Assembly (NCBI GenBank): GCA_001414345.1
Contig: LLCB01000036.1
Span: 1 to 64,000, forward strand
Direction of reading: 5' to 3'
Length of the DNA stretch: 64,000 bases
From: Hymenoscyphus infarciens
Taxonomy: Eukaryota; Ascomycota; Leotiomycetes; Helotiales; Helotiaceae
Shown piece after piece: positions 42,805 through 54,600 of the stretch. Each line of letters opens with the position of its first letter. Position 1 is the stretch's first letter. The translations under genes and the position numbers were made by a program. The notes beneath the pieces were generated by a model. The model was not told the origin of the DNA. It worked only from the letters and a program-made list of their open reading frames with translations, and ran no database searches.

Positions 42805-45800
42805 CGAAGGTCGAACTAGCTTTTGATGTGATCACGTAATTGATAGTCACCTGTGCGATCCAAATTGGGTAAGAATGGGAAATTATTGAAATGAAATTAC
42901 TCGGAGAACGGTTTTATATGAACTTCGGCGTGGTATCGATTTTACAGTTTTAACGAGAAGTGACAATTAGATGAAGGGCTAGGAGCAAAGTCTCTGCTTA
43001 CTGGCTTGAGAGAACTCAGCCTTGATTATTTATTCAACTTTTGAAATCACCAATTTTACCGTGGCGAGTTTCCAAGTTAGATATTCCACCTCAAACATAA
43101 ACCTAGAAGCAACTTGAGAATTTCCCACCTATCAACACAACAAAATAATTACACCAACATTGATTGTACGCGGCATAGTGAAGCGATGCATATTGAGGTA
43201 ACTTGACCTCACACAAAGCCTTACGAACCAAAGGAACACGAAAACGTCCAACCACGAGGTAACATTCTCCCACGATACATATGCATTGCGTTTTCTAAGT
43301 TTCAACCGCCGCCACCATGGTGGTGGCGTTCACCGGTATCGCCAGTTGGATTAGACTCGTGGATGTGGCGTTCGGGACGGGAACCAGGGTGTCTCCGAAA
43401 TCCCGGTATTGAGCTGCAAAGACGGCACATACTAGGAAGCTCAGTTCTCCAACCCGCCAATTCCCCCACATGGGAATAAGATTCAGGCTCAGATCATCAG
43501 ATGGAGGCGTTTGCAAGATGGCACGGGAGGTTCAGGCTTCGCGAAAGTTGCCTTGTTATGGTAATGATGGGTTAGTTGCACGACTTTTACGTGCTCAGAT
43601 CCCATTGGAATGCGCAAGTCTACATACAACAACTGGCATATTAAGTTTTTGAGATGTTGTGTCGTTGAGTTCCTTACTTGGTAATTTAGTGGGACAATTC
43701 CCCCCTTTTACTTCGCTTACCAGTTGATTGTCTTGCGAAACAATCACAACAGCGACACTTGTCACTTTTATCAAGCTGTCTTCCGGTTCCAGTGCAGCTA
43801 CAAATTTTGCTACATATGAATGCTTGTAAGGCTGTCTGTCACGTGAAAAGGTTACGAACGTTTGACCTCTTACACCTCTTAACATGAGGGGAAATCTTTG
43901 AGTTGATCCCGGATAACACCATAGAGATTTACTAACATGGTCAAGTTCTGCAAATAACTTGACCATGTTGAGTCACCAGTGCTGCGTTTCTTTCCGAATA
44001 TAGCAACTGCATCATCAAAGTGGAGCTAATGCAACCGTATGATTGCATATGTGAACTCCTCTTTTTTTGCTGCCCAGTTATTGACTTGAAATGATCGCTT
44101 CAAGCTTTTAGGATATTGCTGCACACTATCGGCTTCAGAAAATTACAAACAGGTTACTTCCAGCACTGTACTGTCATAGCTGGTAAAGTGCGTTCGCCTG
44201 GAAATGAAGCAGTCCATCAGATATATTCATGATATGATTGGTGAATTGCTTGTAAGATGAACTTTGAAGTGCATGGGTAGAGCAAGTCTTGGTGGGTAAG
44301 GCTTAACGTAACTAAGCAACCACTAGCAATGGCTTGGGTTGCTTCGTGTGAACGAGGCTGTATGCAGAGCAGCCTAATATTCTGTCCCACGCCGCCGCAT
44401 TCAACTTTTGCTTAGGGTAAGCTACGGCGACGGAAGAAGGATTCCACCCCACGCCAAGCACATGGTGAGACTCACATAGAGCTACATGGTCTCTCTTCCA
44501 TTAGTGGTCCTCAAGTGGACCCTGACCTGCAGATCCTCAACTTTGCACGTCTCAAAAGCCTGGCGATAGAAACATTCACATAATCAATTGACAATCAACG
44601 TCCAGACAGTCTCGAGAGAAAGCTCCGATTCGAGAACCCCAAAGCCTCCGAAGAAGCAATAGATTAATTGAACAAGGACTTTCGTGGTGTGGTTTCTCCT
44701 CGGAACAAAGCACATCGTTCTCTGACACCACCCTGACGGCCCCGCTTCTAGTCAAGTTTCTACTCCATCGAATCTTTCCTTCGTAAGCTGACCCGTCTAT
44801 CCGCCGAAAAGGAAAGCTGTACATTGACCAGATAGCGAAATGCACGATCTCATCAACCATCCCGTAAGACCAGTCTTTCTTCAACACGACTGTGTTGAGG
44901 ATTATCAATCCTTCCACCATAACTGCTCGATAATTTAATTCAAGTCCCCATTGGACGAAACGTCCAGTCATTATTCAGCAGCCTTGTGTTCGACTAAACT
45001 CGGGGTAGATAAACGATACGATATTTGTCCTCACCACATTAATGGGGTCACACCCCAGAGTAACAGAAAGCCATGTTCCTTGGCTGAGAGGTTAACTGCT
45101 CAGCCGGTAGGATTGTGTTTCGACTTTCATGCGTCAAGACTCCAAATGATCTGTCGTTCTTGGAACGATTCTGCAGGTCTGCGTTGAGAGAAGGTGTGAA
45201 GTGCTTGGAAAGCTTACTACCTCGTACCATTAGCCTTCTTCCCTTCAACACGGCAGCCAAGTGCGGGAGACGCAAGCTTACTTTTGTCCAAGATAAAAGC
45301 CAAGGACGGGAATGGCTAAGATGGCGAAAGCCTTGCATAGGAGAATAATACGGCAAGTAGCGGGAGGCTTACGACGAAGGAAGAAAGATATACGTAGGAA
45401 TGAGGCACAATAGCCAACTATACGCGTATCAACATTGAAAAAGATGCATTTACGGGCCCAAAAGAAGTCGCAAAACTTGGAGTAAAGATGAGTTGACTCC
45501 TGATAATTGTTTTGAAGAATTTGGAAAGTTCCGGAACTTTTAACCCAGTGTGTGGTTTGCTTTGTAGCACCATTCTGGTGGGGGTGGGGTGCCGAATAGT
45601 TGCAGCTTATTTTACAGTCTCCTACTCGATTAGCTGCCCAAGTCCTTTCAACCTGTCCAGTCAGCTGTTAGAATTAATATGCATCCTGTAATAGAGTACG
45701 AAAATGGCAACGTCAAAACAAGGGTTGAATGCGAGCGGGGAACAACCCCTGCGAATCTTACACAGAGTACTCGGCCCGGTGTAACAGTATTCGATTGGTT

Positions 45801-46179
45801 CTAGCAGACAGTGAGTCTACGGTAACTTCTCTCTATGAGACTGTATCCTTTTACATACGTTAGGCTAAACGCACGATTTTATCTTGATCATGATGTTCTC
45901 CTCATCCCATAGCTCCTACTGCCAATTCAACTCGAGACCATCACCCATTGAACTCTCACCAAACAACAAGTTGCCATGTAGGGTTGGAAGTGCAAATGAC
46001 GTAAGCCAATTCTATTCCTTGAAGTGAATTTCCTGTATGCATTGTCTGTATTCTTTATGTCTGTATTATGCAAGGATAACAAGTCGACAAAGATGCCCAT
46101 CACATAATTGCTTTGGCTTTGGCTAATTATCGCTGAGCAGGCTAAAGACTGAACTGCACTACTGAGTATTCGAACAAAA
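42805..46179. other. 3.4-kb gene-poor stretch
   Basis: Frames such as 43595-43966 (minus) and 44576-44971 (minus) are open, but I recognise no domain, splice pattern or codon bias that would support them. Visible features are a 14-bp perfect hairpin at 43934-43969 and a palindromic CGCCACCATGGTGGTGGCG-like block at about 43308-43328. Composition is ordinary and not RIP-like. The last 150 bases should hold the promoter of the Zn2Cys6 regulator. Confidence 0.4.
43934..43969. other. Perfect 14-bp inverted repeat with 8-nt loop
   Basis: AACATGGTCAAGTT is followed by eight bases and then its exact reverse complement. It lies in the gene-poor stretch with no gene on either side within 1 kb. It is not followed by a T run, so a terminator reading is not supported. 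Role unknown. Confidence 0.55.
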
Positions 46180-47709
46180 ATGCAGCCAACGAGATTTGCT
46201 TGTGATCGATGCCGTGGACAGAAGCTTCGCTGTATAAGAGAAAACGGCTACTATCAGCCATGCAAACGTTGTCAAAAAGCAAGCGTGGACTGTATCGACA
46301 GCCCCCAAGCGCGAAATAATCGAATCCGTCGAATATCCTACGAGCCAGAAACCCGAGAGCCAGCATCCGCTACATTCCAGAGAGGGGGCTCGGATTTTTT
46401 CCCGGTCTTAGCCGAAGGCTCTTTCGTAGGGGATGCTATCCTTTCTCAGTCTGCAGATATACGATTTGGCGAGGCGTCTGATGTGGATCTATCTGTGGAC
46501 TGTTGGGGAGACTGGGACACATCACATCAATCACCACCCGGTGGTATCCAATCATCTGGCTTGATGTCCTCGCGGCGAACAAGTTTACCGAGAACAAGCC
46601 CAAGTGACAGCTTGCGAGCACGACATACATCGCAAACAACAGGGGATTATGCGGAAAGAAACACAGAGTATGGTGATCACAGAACAAACGAGAATAGGGG
46701 AGACTCACAAGGACATGTGTCCCAGCCAAATCCAAGTGTACTCGATTCTGGGGATGTAGAGATGGACTTTTCAATGGAATCAGAAATGAAACAGCTCCTA
46801 GCATTAACGCACTCACTATACGTGCAACAGAAAAAATTAGAGTCTGCGCCTTGGGCAAAATATCTCTCCTCGCTTTCTTTCACGGCCGGTCAGAAGCTTG
46901 CACACGGAGAAGATGGAGCGGGAAAAGCAATTGGAGAGATTCTCAGTAACTCCGAACTTTTTCTCAAAATCATAACCCAATTTTTGGCTTTGACAGAAAA
47001 TCGAGAACCGCCAAGTAGAAGAGAAAATGAAGATTTCTGGACCTCTGCAGATGTGTCTTTACAAGAAGTTGAAAGTAATGGAAATCGTGGCCGTTGGGGA
47101 GCGAACTCGGAACACCCGAGTTCTTCTTTCCAGCAAAATTCTGCATCGTCCACGACAGTCGCCCACTTTCTGTCTCCCCCTACAGAGCCACCAAACCCAG
47201 ACCAGCTCGACACGCCAACTATTCTTTTGGTTCTAAACTGCTACAATCGTCTTCTCTTTATATATGCAACTCTTTTCTCGCACATAAAACAATACCTTTC
47301 CTCGTCATCTCCAACGGCTTCAAGCAACAAAGTCAGCAATCTTGGTACGAGTAGTAATCCGGCGCCCTTGCATATCGGTGGGTTTTCCTTGGGGAGCTAT
47401 GGGGATATCCAAATAAAGGTCCTGGTCGACATTAGTGTCCATTTCATTACCAGAATCCAGCAGGCTTTGGGAGTGCCGCTGAATCATACTCTCATGGGTA
47501 ACGACACCACTGAGAGTATGGAACTTTGTGATAGTCCGGGTACGGATGGAGGTCTGTCGGAAATACCACAGATGAGAATGTTACTGGAAACATTCATCAA
47601 AACGGTCGGAATGGATAGCCATGAGGGAACGCAGGAGCGTGGATATGGTTTTACGGAGTTGAAGAAAGAGTTTAAAGAGCTGCAGAGATTGCATAGAGGG
47701 AAACTTTAG
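46180..47709 (+). CDS. Zn2Cys6 transcription factor, AflR-like, probable cluster regulator
   Basis: A single exon of 509 residues. The Zn2Cys6 binuclear cluster is at the very N-terminus: Cys 8, 11, 18, 28, 31 and 38 (C-x2-C-x6-C-x9-C-x2-C-x6-C), with the basic RGQKLRC between. No fungal-specific middle homology region is seen. Instead there is a low-complexity Ser-rich linker (about 120-200, 300-350) and a C-terminal helical part with LVLNCYNRLLFIYATLF at about 350, the layout of AflR-type pathway regulators of polyketide clusters. It ends about 1 kb before the PKS-NRPS start on the same strand, so regulation of that gene is the simplest inference. It probably binds CGG-containing palindromes; a CCGAGTCGG lies in the PKS-NRPS promoter. 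Confidence 0.87.
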   Translation: MQPTRFACDRCRGQKLRCIRENGYYQPCKRCQKASVDCIDSPQARNNRIRRISYEPETREPASATFQRGGSDFFPVLAEGSFVGDAILSQSADIRFGEASDVDLSVDCWGDWDTSHQSPPGGIQSSGLMSSRRTSLPRTSPSDSLRARHTSQTTGDYAERNTEYGDHRTNENRGDSQGHVSQPNPSVLDSGDVEMDFSMESEMKQLLALTHSLYVQQKKLESAPWAKYLSSLSFTAGQKLAHGEDGAGKAIGEILSNSELFLKIITQFLALTENREPPSRRENEDFWTSADVSLQEVESNGNRGRWGANSEHPSSSFQQNSASSTTVAHFLSPPTEPPNPDQLDTPTILLVLNCYNRLLFIYATLFSHIKQYLSSSSPTASSNKVSNLGTSSNPAPLHIGGFSLGSYGDIQIKVLVDISVHFITRIQQALGVPLNHTLMGNDTTESMELCDSPGTDGGLSEIPQMRMLLETFIKTVGMDSHEGTQERGYGFTELKKEFKELQRLHRGKL

Positions 47710-48694
47710 ACAGGATAGAAAAGGGGTTAACGACAGAGCTTTTCTCGAATCTAACCAGAGTCGTTGGCGGAGGTACCGGCAGACGTTATTTACTGTTTTC
47801 TAAGAATACGTTAGAATGCCACGTGTTATCAAAACCATCAAATAACACAAGCATACTGTAAAACTCTACATCTTGGTTCGCTCTGGCTCAGGGTGGAGTC
47901 ACGTGGGAGGCTGTGAAGAGGGGTAATTTCCTTATTCTTCCGATTGGTCAAGCTTGGCGGTTCAATTCCCCAACCTCCCTCTTTCTCGGCTCCTTGGTGC
48001 ACCACTGCCTTCCTTCCATCCACGACAAGAGAAAGGAAACCACACGTCGAGTTTCAAGCTTGAGAATGTATTTAACGTGCCCCAACAGTACCCGAATCTC
48101 TCACAATAAACTCAAGGCTTGTGGATGCCGGAAATTCCGGCTCCATTCCGCTTCCGAACAGCATTCCCCAACATCTAGCACCTTCATCTAGAAACAACGG
48201 AGTCCTGGTTTATGGCACTATTCTTCTGCAACAAAATTTCAGGGCGAAGATTAGTTAGCCTGTGTCGGGAATTATGCCTCTCGGCTACCTTAAAGCCAAT
48301 TCGGTGCGGCTCAAAATGCAGCTCCCTCCGAGTTTTCTGCATCCGAAGGTTGCGAATTGTTTCGTACTCCTATTAAGTTGAGGTTCCGAGTCGGGATTGA
48401 GATCATCTACCCAAGCACCGAAATTCTTGTTCGTTTCGGGGTGCCGACCTCGCTTGCCTCATATCGTGGTGACAGGGGGGTATGTTCCAACTTCCAATCT
48501 AGTGCAGAATACCGAATTCCCCTTTTCACTGTGGCTGAAGAGATGGGTATAGTACAGAGGGTTGATGGCCTGCCTTGCACAGGCACAAAGAGAAAATTAT
48601 CCTCAAGCTTCAACATAGCCTTGATCAAAACTCTTTACAGCACTCACAGCTGAAAATTTACCTCATACACCCACTTCATCAAGCTTCATCAAGA
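47710..48694. other. Promoter region of the PKS-NRPS
   Basis: 985 bp between the regulator's stop and the synthase's ATG, with no gene supported. It contains CACGTG sites at about 47820 and 47900, CTCCGAG at about 48326 and the palindrome CCGAGTCGG at 48386-48394. The last 80 bases are C/A/T-rich. Confidence 0.45.
48386..48394. promoter_or_regulatory. CCGAGTCGG palindrome upstream of the PKS-NRPS
   Basis: A perfect 9-bp palindrome about 300 bp before the start codon. The same nine bases occur in the monooxygenase promoter (5963-5971). CCGAG also occurs in the spacer before the MFS gene (about 61600, 61697 and 61766). A Zn2Cys6 binding role is inferred from the CGG/CCG half-sites and the neighbouring regulator. 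Confidence 0.35.
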
Positions 48695-51600
48695 ATGGCT
48701 TCTCATCAGGACGAACCAATTGCCGTGATAGGTAAGTCCCAGGTTCTTGGAGCACCTGTTCCTATTTTAGTCATTTCGGGAGTAATGTGATACTCTTATT
48801 TACTCCCGAGACGTGTCTAGCAACTCTTGGGTCTTTCTCAAGGAGGTAAAACTGACTCCAATGTTCTGGGAATAGGCACGGGATGCCGATTTCCTGGCAA
48901 TTCAACTACTCCTTCAAAATTATGGGATCTCTTGAGAGAGCCTAGAGATGTACTCACAAAAATTCCGGTCGAACGGTTCAACCCTGAGGGCTTCTACCAC
49001 CCTGATGGAATGCACCATGGAACTACTGATGTGAAAGAATCATATATGTTGTTAGACGACCATCGCCACTTCGACGCCCAGTTTTTCAACGTCAACCCGA
49101 TGGAAGCAAATTCCTTGGATCCCCAACAGCGATTGCTGCTAGAGACTGTTTATGAGTCTCTTGAATCGGCAGGCCTACCTCTTGAACGACTTCAGGGCTC
49201 ACCTACGGCGGTATTCGTTGGATTGATGTGCGAAGAATACAGTTCCCATCTTCTTCGTGATCCTGATACTACGCCAGTGTATATGGCAACCGGCACAGCA
49301 AGAAGCATCATGTCGAATAGAATTTCATATTTCTTTGATTGGCATGGACCTTCTATGACTATCGACACTGCCTGCTCGTCTAGTCTAGTTGCTGTCCATC
49401 AAGCGGTTGGTGCTCTTCGTTCTGGAGAGTCTCGGGTAGCGATCGCCGCTGGGGCGAATCTTATTCTTTCACCAGAGCCATATATTGGTGAGAGCAAACT
49501 GAAGATGCTGTCTCCAGGGAGTCGATCACGTATGTGGGACTCGGAAGCAGATGGATATGCTCGTGGGGATGGAATTGCATCGGTCGTCCTGAAGACCCTC
49601 AGTGCTGCTCTTGAAGACGGAGATGATATTGAATGCATCATCCGGTCTAGTGGAGTCAATCAGGATGGAAGGACGACAGGAATTACCATGCCTAGCGCAG
49701 GAGCTCAGGCAAGCCTAATTCAGCAAACTTATGCGAAGGCAAGGCTAGACCCTCAGAACGAGGCAGATCGCTGCCAGTATTTTGAAGCGCACGGGACTGG
49801 TAATCAACCCTTTCATTCTACCTTCTTTCTATTCAATGTACATGTTAACTCAACCATGAATGGAATGCTAATATCATTTTCTCCCAAAAGGTACACCTGC
49901 TGGGGATCCCATAGAAGCCGAAGCCATCAACAAGGTATTTTTTGGCTCAGGGAGATCGAGTGATCCAAAAACCGTTTCCGAAAAGCTTTACGTTGGCTCC
50001 ATCAAAACTGTGATTGGACACACAGAAGGCACAGCTGGCCTTGCGGGGGTCATTAAGGCCTCGCTCGCCCTAAAAAACAAGGTCATTCCGCCAAATTTGC
50101 TGTTCAAAAATCTCAATCCAAAAATCAAGCCATTTTACGGTAACCTCGAAATCCCTGTGACCGCCATGCCTTGGCCGATAATTCCACATGGCCAGCCTCG
50201 CCGCGCTAGTGTCAATAGTTTTGGGTTTGGTGGAACGAATGCCCACATTATTCTTGAGAGCTATGAAACCTCGAAAACGGAAAATGCAAACTCACTTTCC
50301 GACCTCCCAGCATCCATGCCTTTTGTGTTCTCCGCCGCATCGTCTCAATCCCTTGCTAAAACATTATCAAGATATTCTGCACTCCTCAAGTAAGTCATTT
50401 CTTTCTTATTTGTTCTAGAAGTTTTGCACAATCTGGGCGGGCGTTAGCCTTTTTGAATAATCGGATACCCCGTTGTTTCTGAACCCTTCGAACAATTACT
50501 TCTCCTCATAATGCTCATATACCCATGAAACCAGACTTGGTGAAGTAAACTGACTTCGAGCTCTTGGGAAATAGGATCAATACCTCTCTCAGTCTTCGAA
50601 ACTTGCTCTATACGTTGCACTCTAGGAGATCTCTTCTCCCTTTCAGATTCTCCGTCTCGGCTTCGACAGCAGACCAGCTCTCATCTAAGATTGATTTCGT
50701 TGTTTCTAATAAAGACAAGGAAGTTGGCAATCGAATCTCAACAAATACTCCCTCCATTTTGGGTATATTTACGGGGCAAGGGGCGCAATGGGCAAACATG
50801 GGACGGGAGCTCGTTCTCAGCTCACCTCACGCACAAGGAATTATCGCTCGTCTTGACGGAAGACTCTCACAACTTCCTCCCGATGACCGTCCCTCTTGGA
50901 CCCTAAACGAAGAGCTCTTGGTTGAACGATCAAAATCCCGACTTAGCGAGGCCGAGTTATCCCAGCCATTATGCACAGCAATCCAAATCGTTTTGGTTGA
51001 TCTCCTCCACGCTTCTGGAATCAACTTCAAAGCAGTAGTGGGGCATTCTTCAGGAGAGATAGGTGCTGCGTACGCTGCGGGCTATGTGTCTGCGTCTGAC
51101 GCTATTACCATCGCATATTATCGAGGTTTTTATGCACATCTTGGCCGCGCGAAAAAACCAGGGGCGATGTTGGCCGTAGGAACTTCGCTAGAAGATGCAA
51201 CTGAGCTTTGTGAATTTCCGGAATTGGAGGGACGTATCTGTGTTGCAGCTTGCAATTCTTCGGAGAGTGTGAGTACCCAGCTCTGAGCAAATTTATTCTA
51301 AAAACCAGAGTTGAAGCTTTTCACATTCTTAAACTTTTGATAACAGTCCTTCTACTCCTCAGATATTACCAGAGAAGTATACTGACGCCGAGAGCATGTA
51401 GGTTACATTATCGGGAGATGCAGATGCGATGGAGGAGGCAAAACTGATTCTTGAGGACGAGGGTAAGTTTGCAAGGCTTCTCAGAGTTGACACGGCCTAT
51501 CATTCGCACCACATGAAAGCATGTTCCGATTCATACCTCAAGGCTTTGAGAGCCTGTGATATCCAGGTTCTTTCACCCAAACCGACTTGTGTGTGGTATT

Positions 51601-54600
51601 CCAGTGTGGACAAGAACGCGATGAACGGTGGTCGAATCGATCTCAAAGATGCTTACTGGAATGACAACATGCTAAATCCTGTTCTATTTTCCGATGCTAT
51701 AAAGACCGCAATTTCAGACAGTGGACCATTCAACCTCGCTATTGAAGTAGGACCACACCCCGCTCTCCAGGGGCCCGCTTTGCAAACATTCCAGGATGTT
51801 ACCATGAACACCCTACCTTATACTGGAACTTTGAGAAGAGGCGGGGATGCCATGACAACTTTGTCGGATGCGCTCGGCTTTGTGTGGGAAAATTTTGGGC
51901 CGGATTCCACCAATATTCCCCACTTGAACGATATCCTTTCGACGAAAACTGAAGCGCCAACTGTTCTGAAGGGCCTACCATCTTATTCTTGGGATCATGA
52001 CCGGGTTTTCTGGTTCGAGTCACGAAGCACCAAGATGTATCGTACTAGGTCAACCCACACCCACGAGTTGCTTGGTACAGTATGTGACGATAGCAACGAG
52101 GAATCCCTTCGATGGAGGAATCTCCTTCGCCCGAGCGAAATACCATGGCTTTCAGGTCACAAATTACAGGGCCAGATGATATTTCCGGCAGCTGCATATG
52201 CCGTCACAGCTATGGAAGCGGCAAAAGAACTTGCGAAGGGACAGCCAATCAAGCTTTTGGAGGTTCAGAATCTTGTAATCGGAAAATCCATGACTTTCGA
52301 AGAAGGAGATCTTGGTGTTGAGATTGTCTTTGCTATCACGAATATCAAAGCGCAGGACTCTCGCGTTTCTGCCGACTTCACCTACCATGCAGGTTTGGGC
52401 AAGAGTCCTGACACTCTCACTCTCATGGCAAGCGGTAGCGTGCAACTTGTCCTTGGTGATCCAATGGTCTCCTTATTACCCCCCAAAAGTTACCAAGCTT
52501 CGAACCTTGTGGATGTGGATCAAGATCTTTTCTACGAAGCTCTCGAAGGACTTGGCTATGGCTACTCTGGACCCTTCCGGGCGTTGTTTGATATTAGGAG
52601 AAAGTTGGATGTTGGAACAGGAAAGCTCGCTAATCCCCATTCCTCACTTCCTCGAACACCCCTTATCATCCATCCAGGGCTCCTAGATGCGACATTGCAG
52701 TCCTTATTCTTGGCATTTTGCTGGCCTGGAGATGGCAGTCTCAAGGAGCTTCATGTCCCAACAAAAATCAAGAGCATCAAAATCAACCCGACACTGTCCC
52801 AAAATCTCGAGAGCGAAGGAGCTCTTCCTTTCAATTGCTTTTTGACAGAAAGATCCCGAGGAGGGGTCAGCGGCGATGTATCTATGTACACATCAGATGG
52901 CGACGACGCAATTCTGCAAATACAGGGCGTTGACGTTGTTCCGTTTGCTCCTTCCAGTGCTGCCCTTGATCGTGCTTTGTTCTCTCGTATCGATTGGGAT
53001 CTTGCCACTGTAGATGGAAAGGTAGCGGCTGCTGATGATCAACCTACCGAGGAAGAATATCAGTTCTCTTCGGTTGCGGAGCAGACAGCCTTATACTACA
53101 TGCAAAAGCTCCTTGCTGAAGTTTCAGATTCAGAATGGGCGCAATCCGAGTGGCATCATGCCCATCTTCGGCATTATGTTACTGATACAATTCGAAAGGT
53201 CCAAAATTCTGACATTACCTTTTGGAAGAAAGAATGGCTCAGCAATACTAGAGAAGATATAATCGATCTGGGAAATAGGTCAGTCGAGAAACTCTGAAAT
53301 GTTCGATTACCACTAACAAATGTAGGTACCCAAGTAGCTTTGAGCTGGAACTCATTCGAGCTGTTGGGGAAAACTTGCCTGCTGCCGTTCGTGGGGAAAA
53401 ACAGATTCTTGAGTTCATGATGCAAGATAACATGCTCCAAAGACTTTACGCTGAAGGCACAGGTGTGGGGGAACAAACAGTGTTTTTAGGCCGAATGGCC
53501 AAACAATTAGTTCATCGCTACCCTCAGACAAACATATTAGAAATAGGTGAGACTTACTCTTCGCATACAACCACTGGTTCTAACTTTTTGTATAGGTGCG
53601 GGGACTGGAGGAGCCACAAAGAGTGCTTTGAAAGAGATGGGCGAAGCGTTCACCTCTTATACTTTCACCGATATCTCTCCAGGTTTCTTCGAGAAAGCAC
53701 AGAAGGTGTTTGAAGAATATAGCAACCGCATGTCATTCAAAGTCTTGGATGTTGAAAAAGACATTGAAGCGCAGGGGTTTATACCGGCATCCTACGATGT
53801 TATCATTGCGTCCCTGGTTTTGCATGCCACCAAAAATATTGAAGCCACACTGCTCAATGTCCGCCGTTTGCTTAAGCCCGGAGGATTCCTTCTTATGTGC
53901 GAGCTTACCAGTCCTCCACCTTTGAGAATGGGGTTCGTGTTTAGTGGCTTACCTGGCTGGTGGCTTGGTGTCGACGATGGCCGCACCCTCTCTCCATGTA
54001 TCAATCCTGCACAGTGGGACACAGTCTTGCGTAAGACTGGATTTTCTGGTGTAGATTCAATGACTCCAGAAGTCGATTTCATGGTGCGGCCTGGATTTGT
54101 GGTTGCATCTCAGGCTGTTGATGATAGGACAATGGCTCTTCGTCAACCCTTGGTATCGCCTCCGACAGTTGCAAATATGCCGGAACTCATCATCATTGGC
54201 GGCAAAAAGCCACAGTTAGTTGAACCAGTCGCAGATATTTTGTCCCCTTACTGCACTCAGATACAGAAAATCGTTAGTTTGGAAGACGTCCAAGAGAACA
54301 CCGTCTCTCCGACCAGTGTCATTCTCATCCTGGCAGACCTTGACACGCCCATTTTCAAAGACATCACCACACAGAAGCTTCAAGGTATCAAATTTCTCTT
54401 CGATCATGCCAGAACGGTGTTATGGGTTACAAGTGGCTCTAGAGCTGCGGTTCCATATTCTAATATTGCAGTGGGATTTGGTCGATCCTTGGCAGAAGAG
54501 CTGCCACATGTTAGGCTGCAATTCCTAGATCTTGAGAATTCTCATACTCCTGATCCCAATTTCATTGCCGAACATCTTTTACGAGGGCATTTGTTGGATG

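Noticed and set aside
44576..44971. 131-codon minus-strand frame as a gene
   Set aside because: No recognisable domain, start context or splice pattern; similar chance frames are common in this gene-poor stretch.
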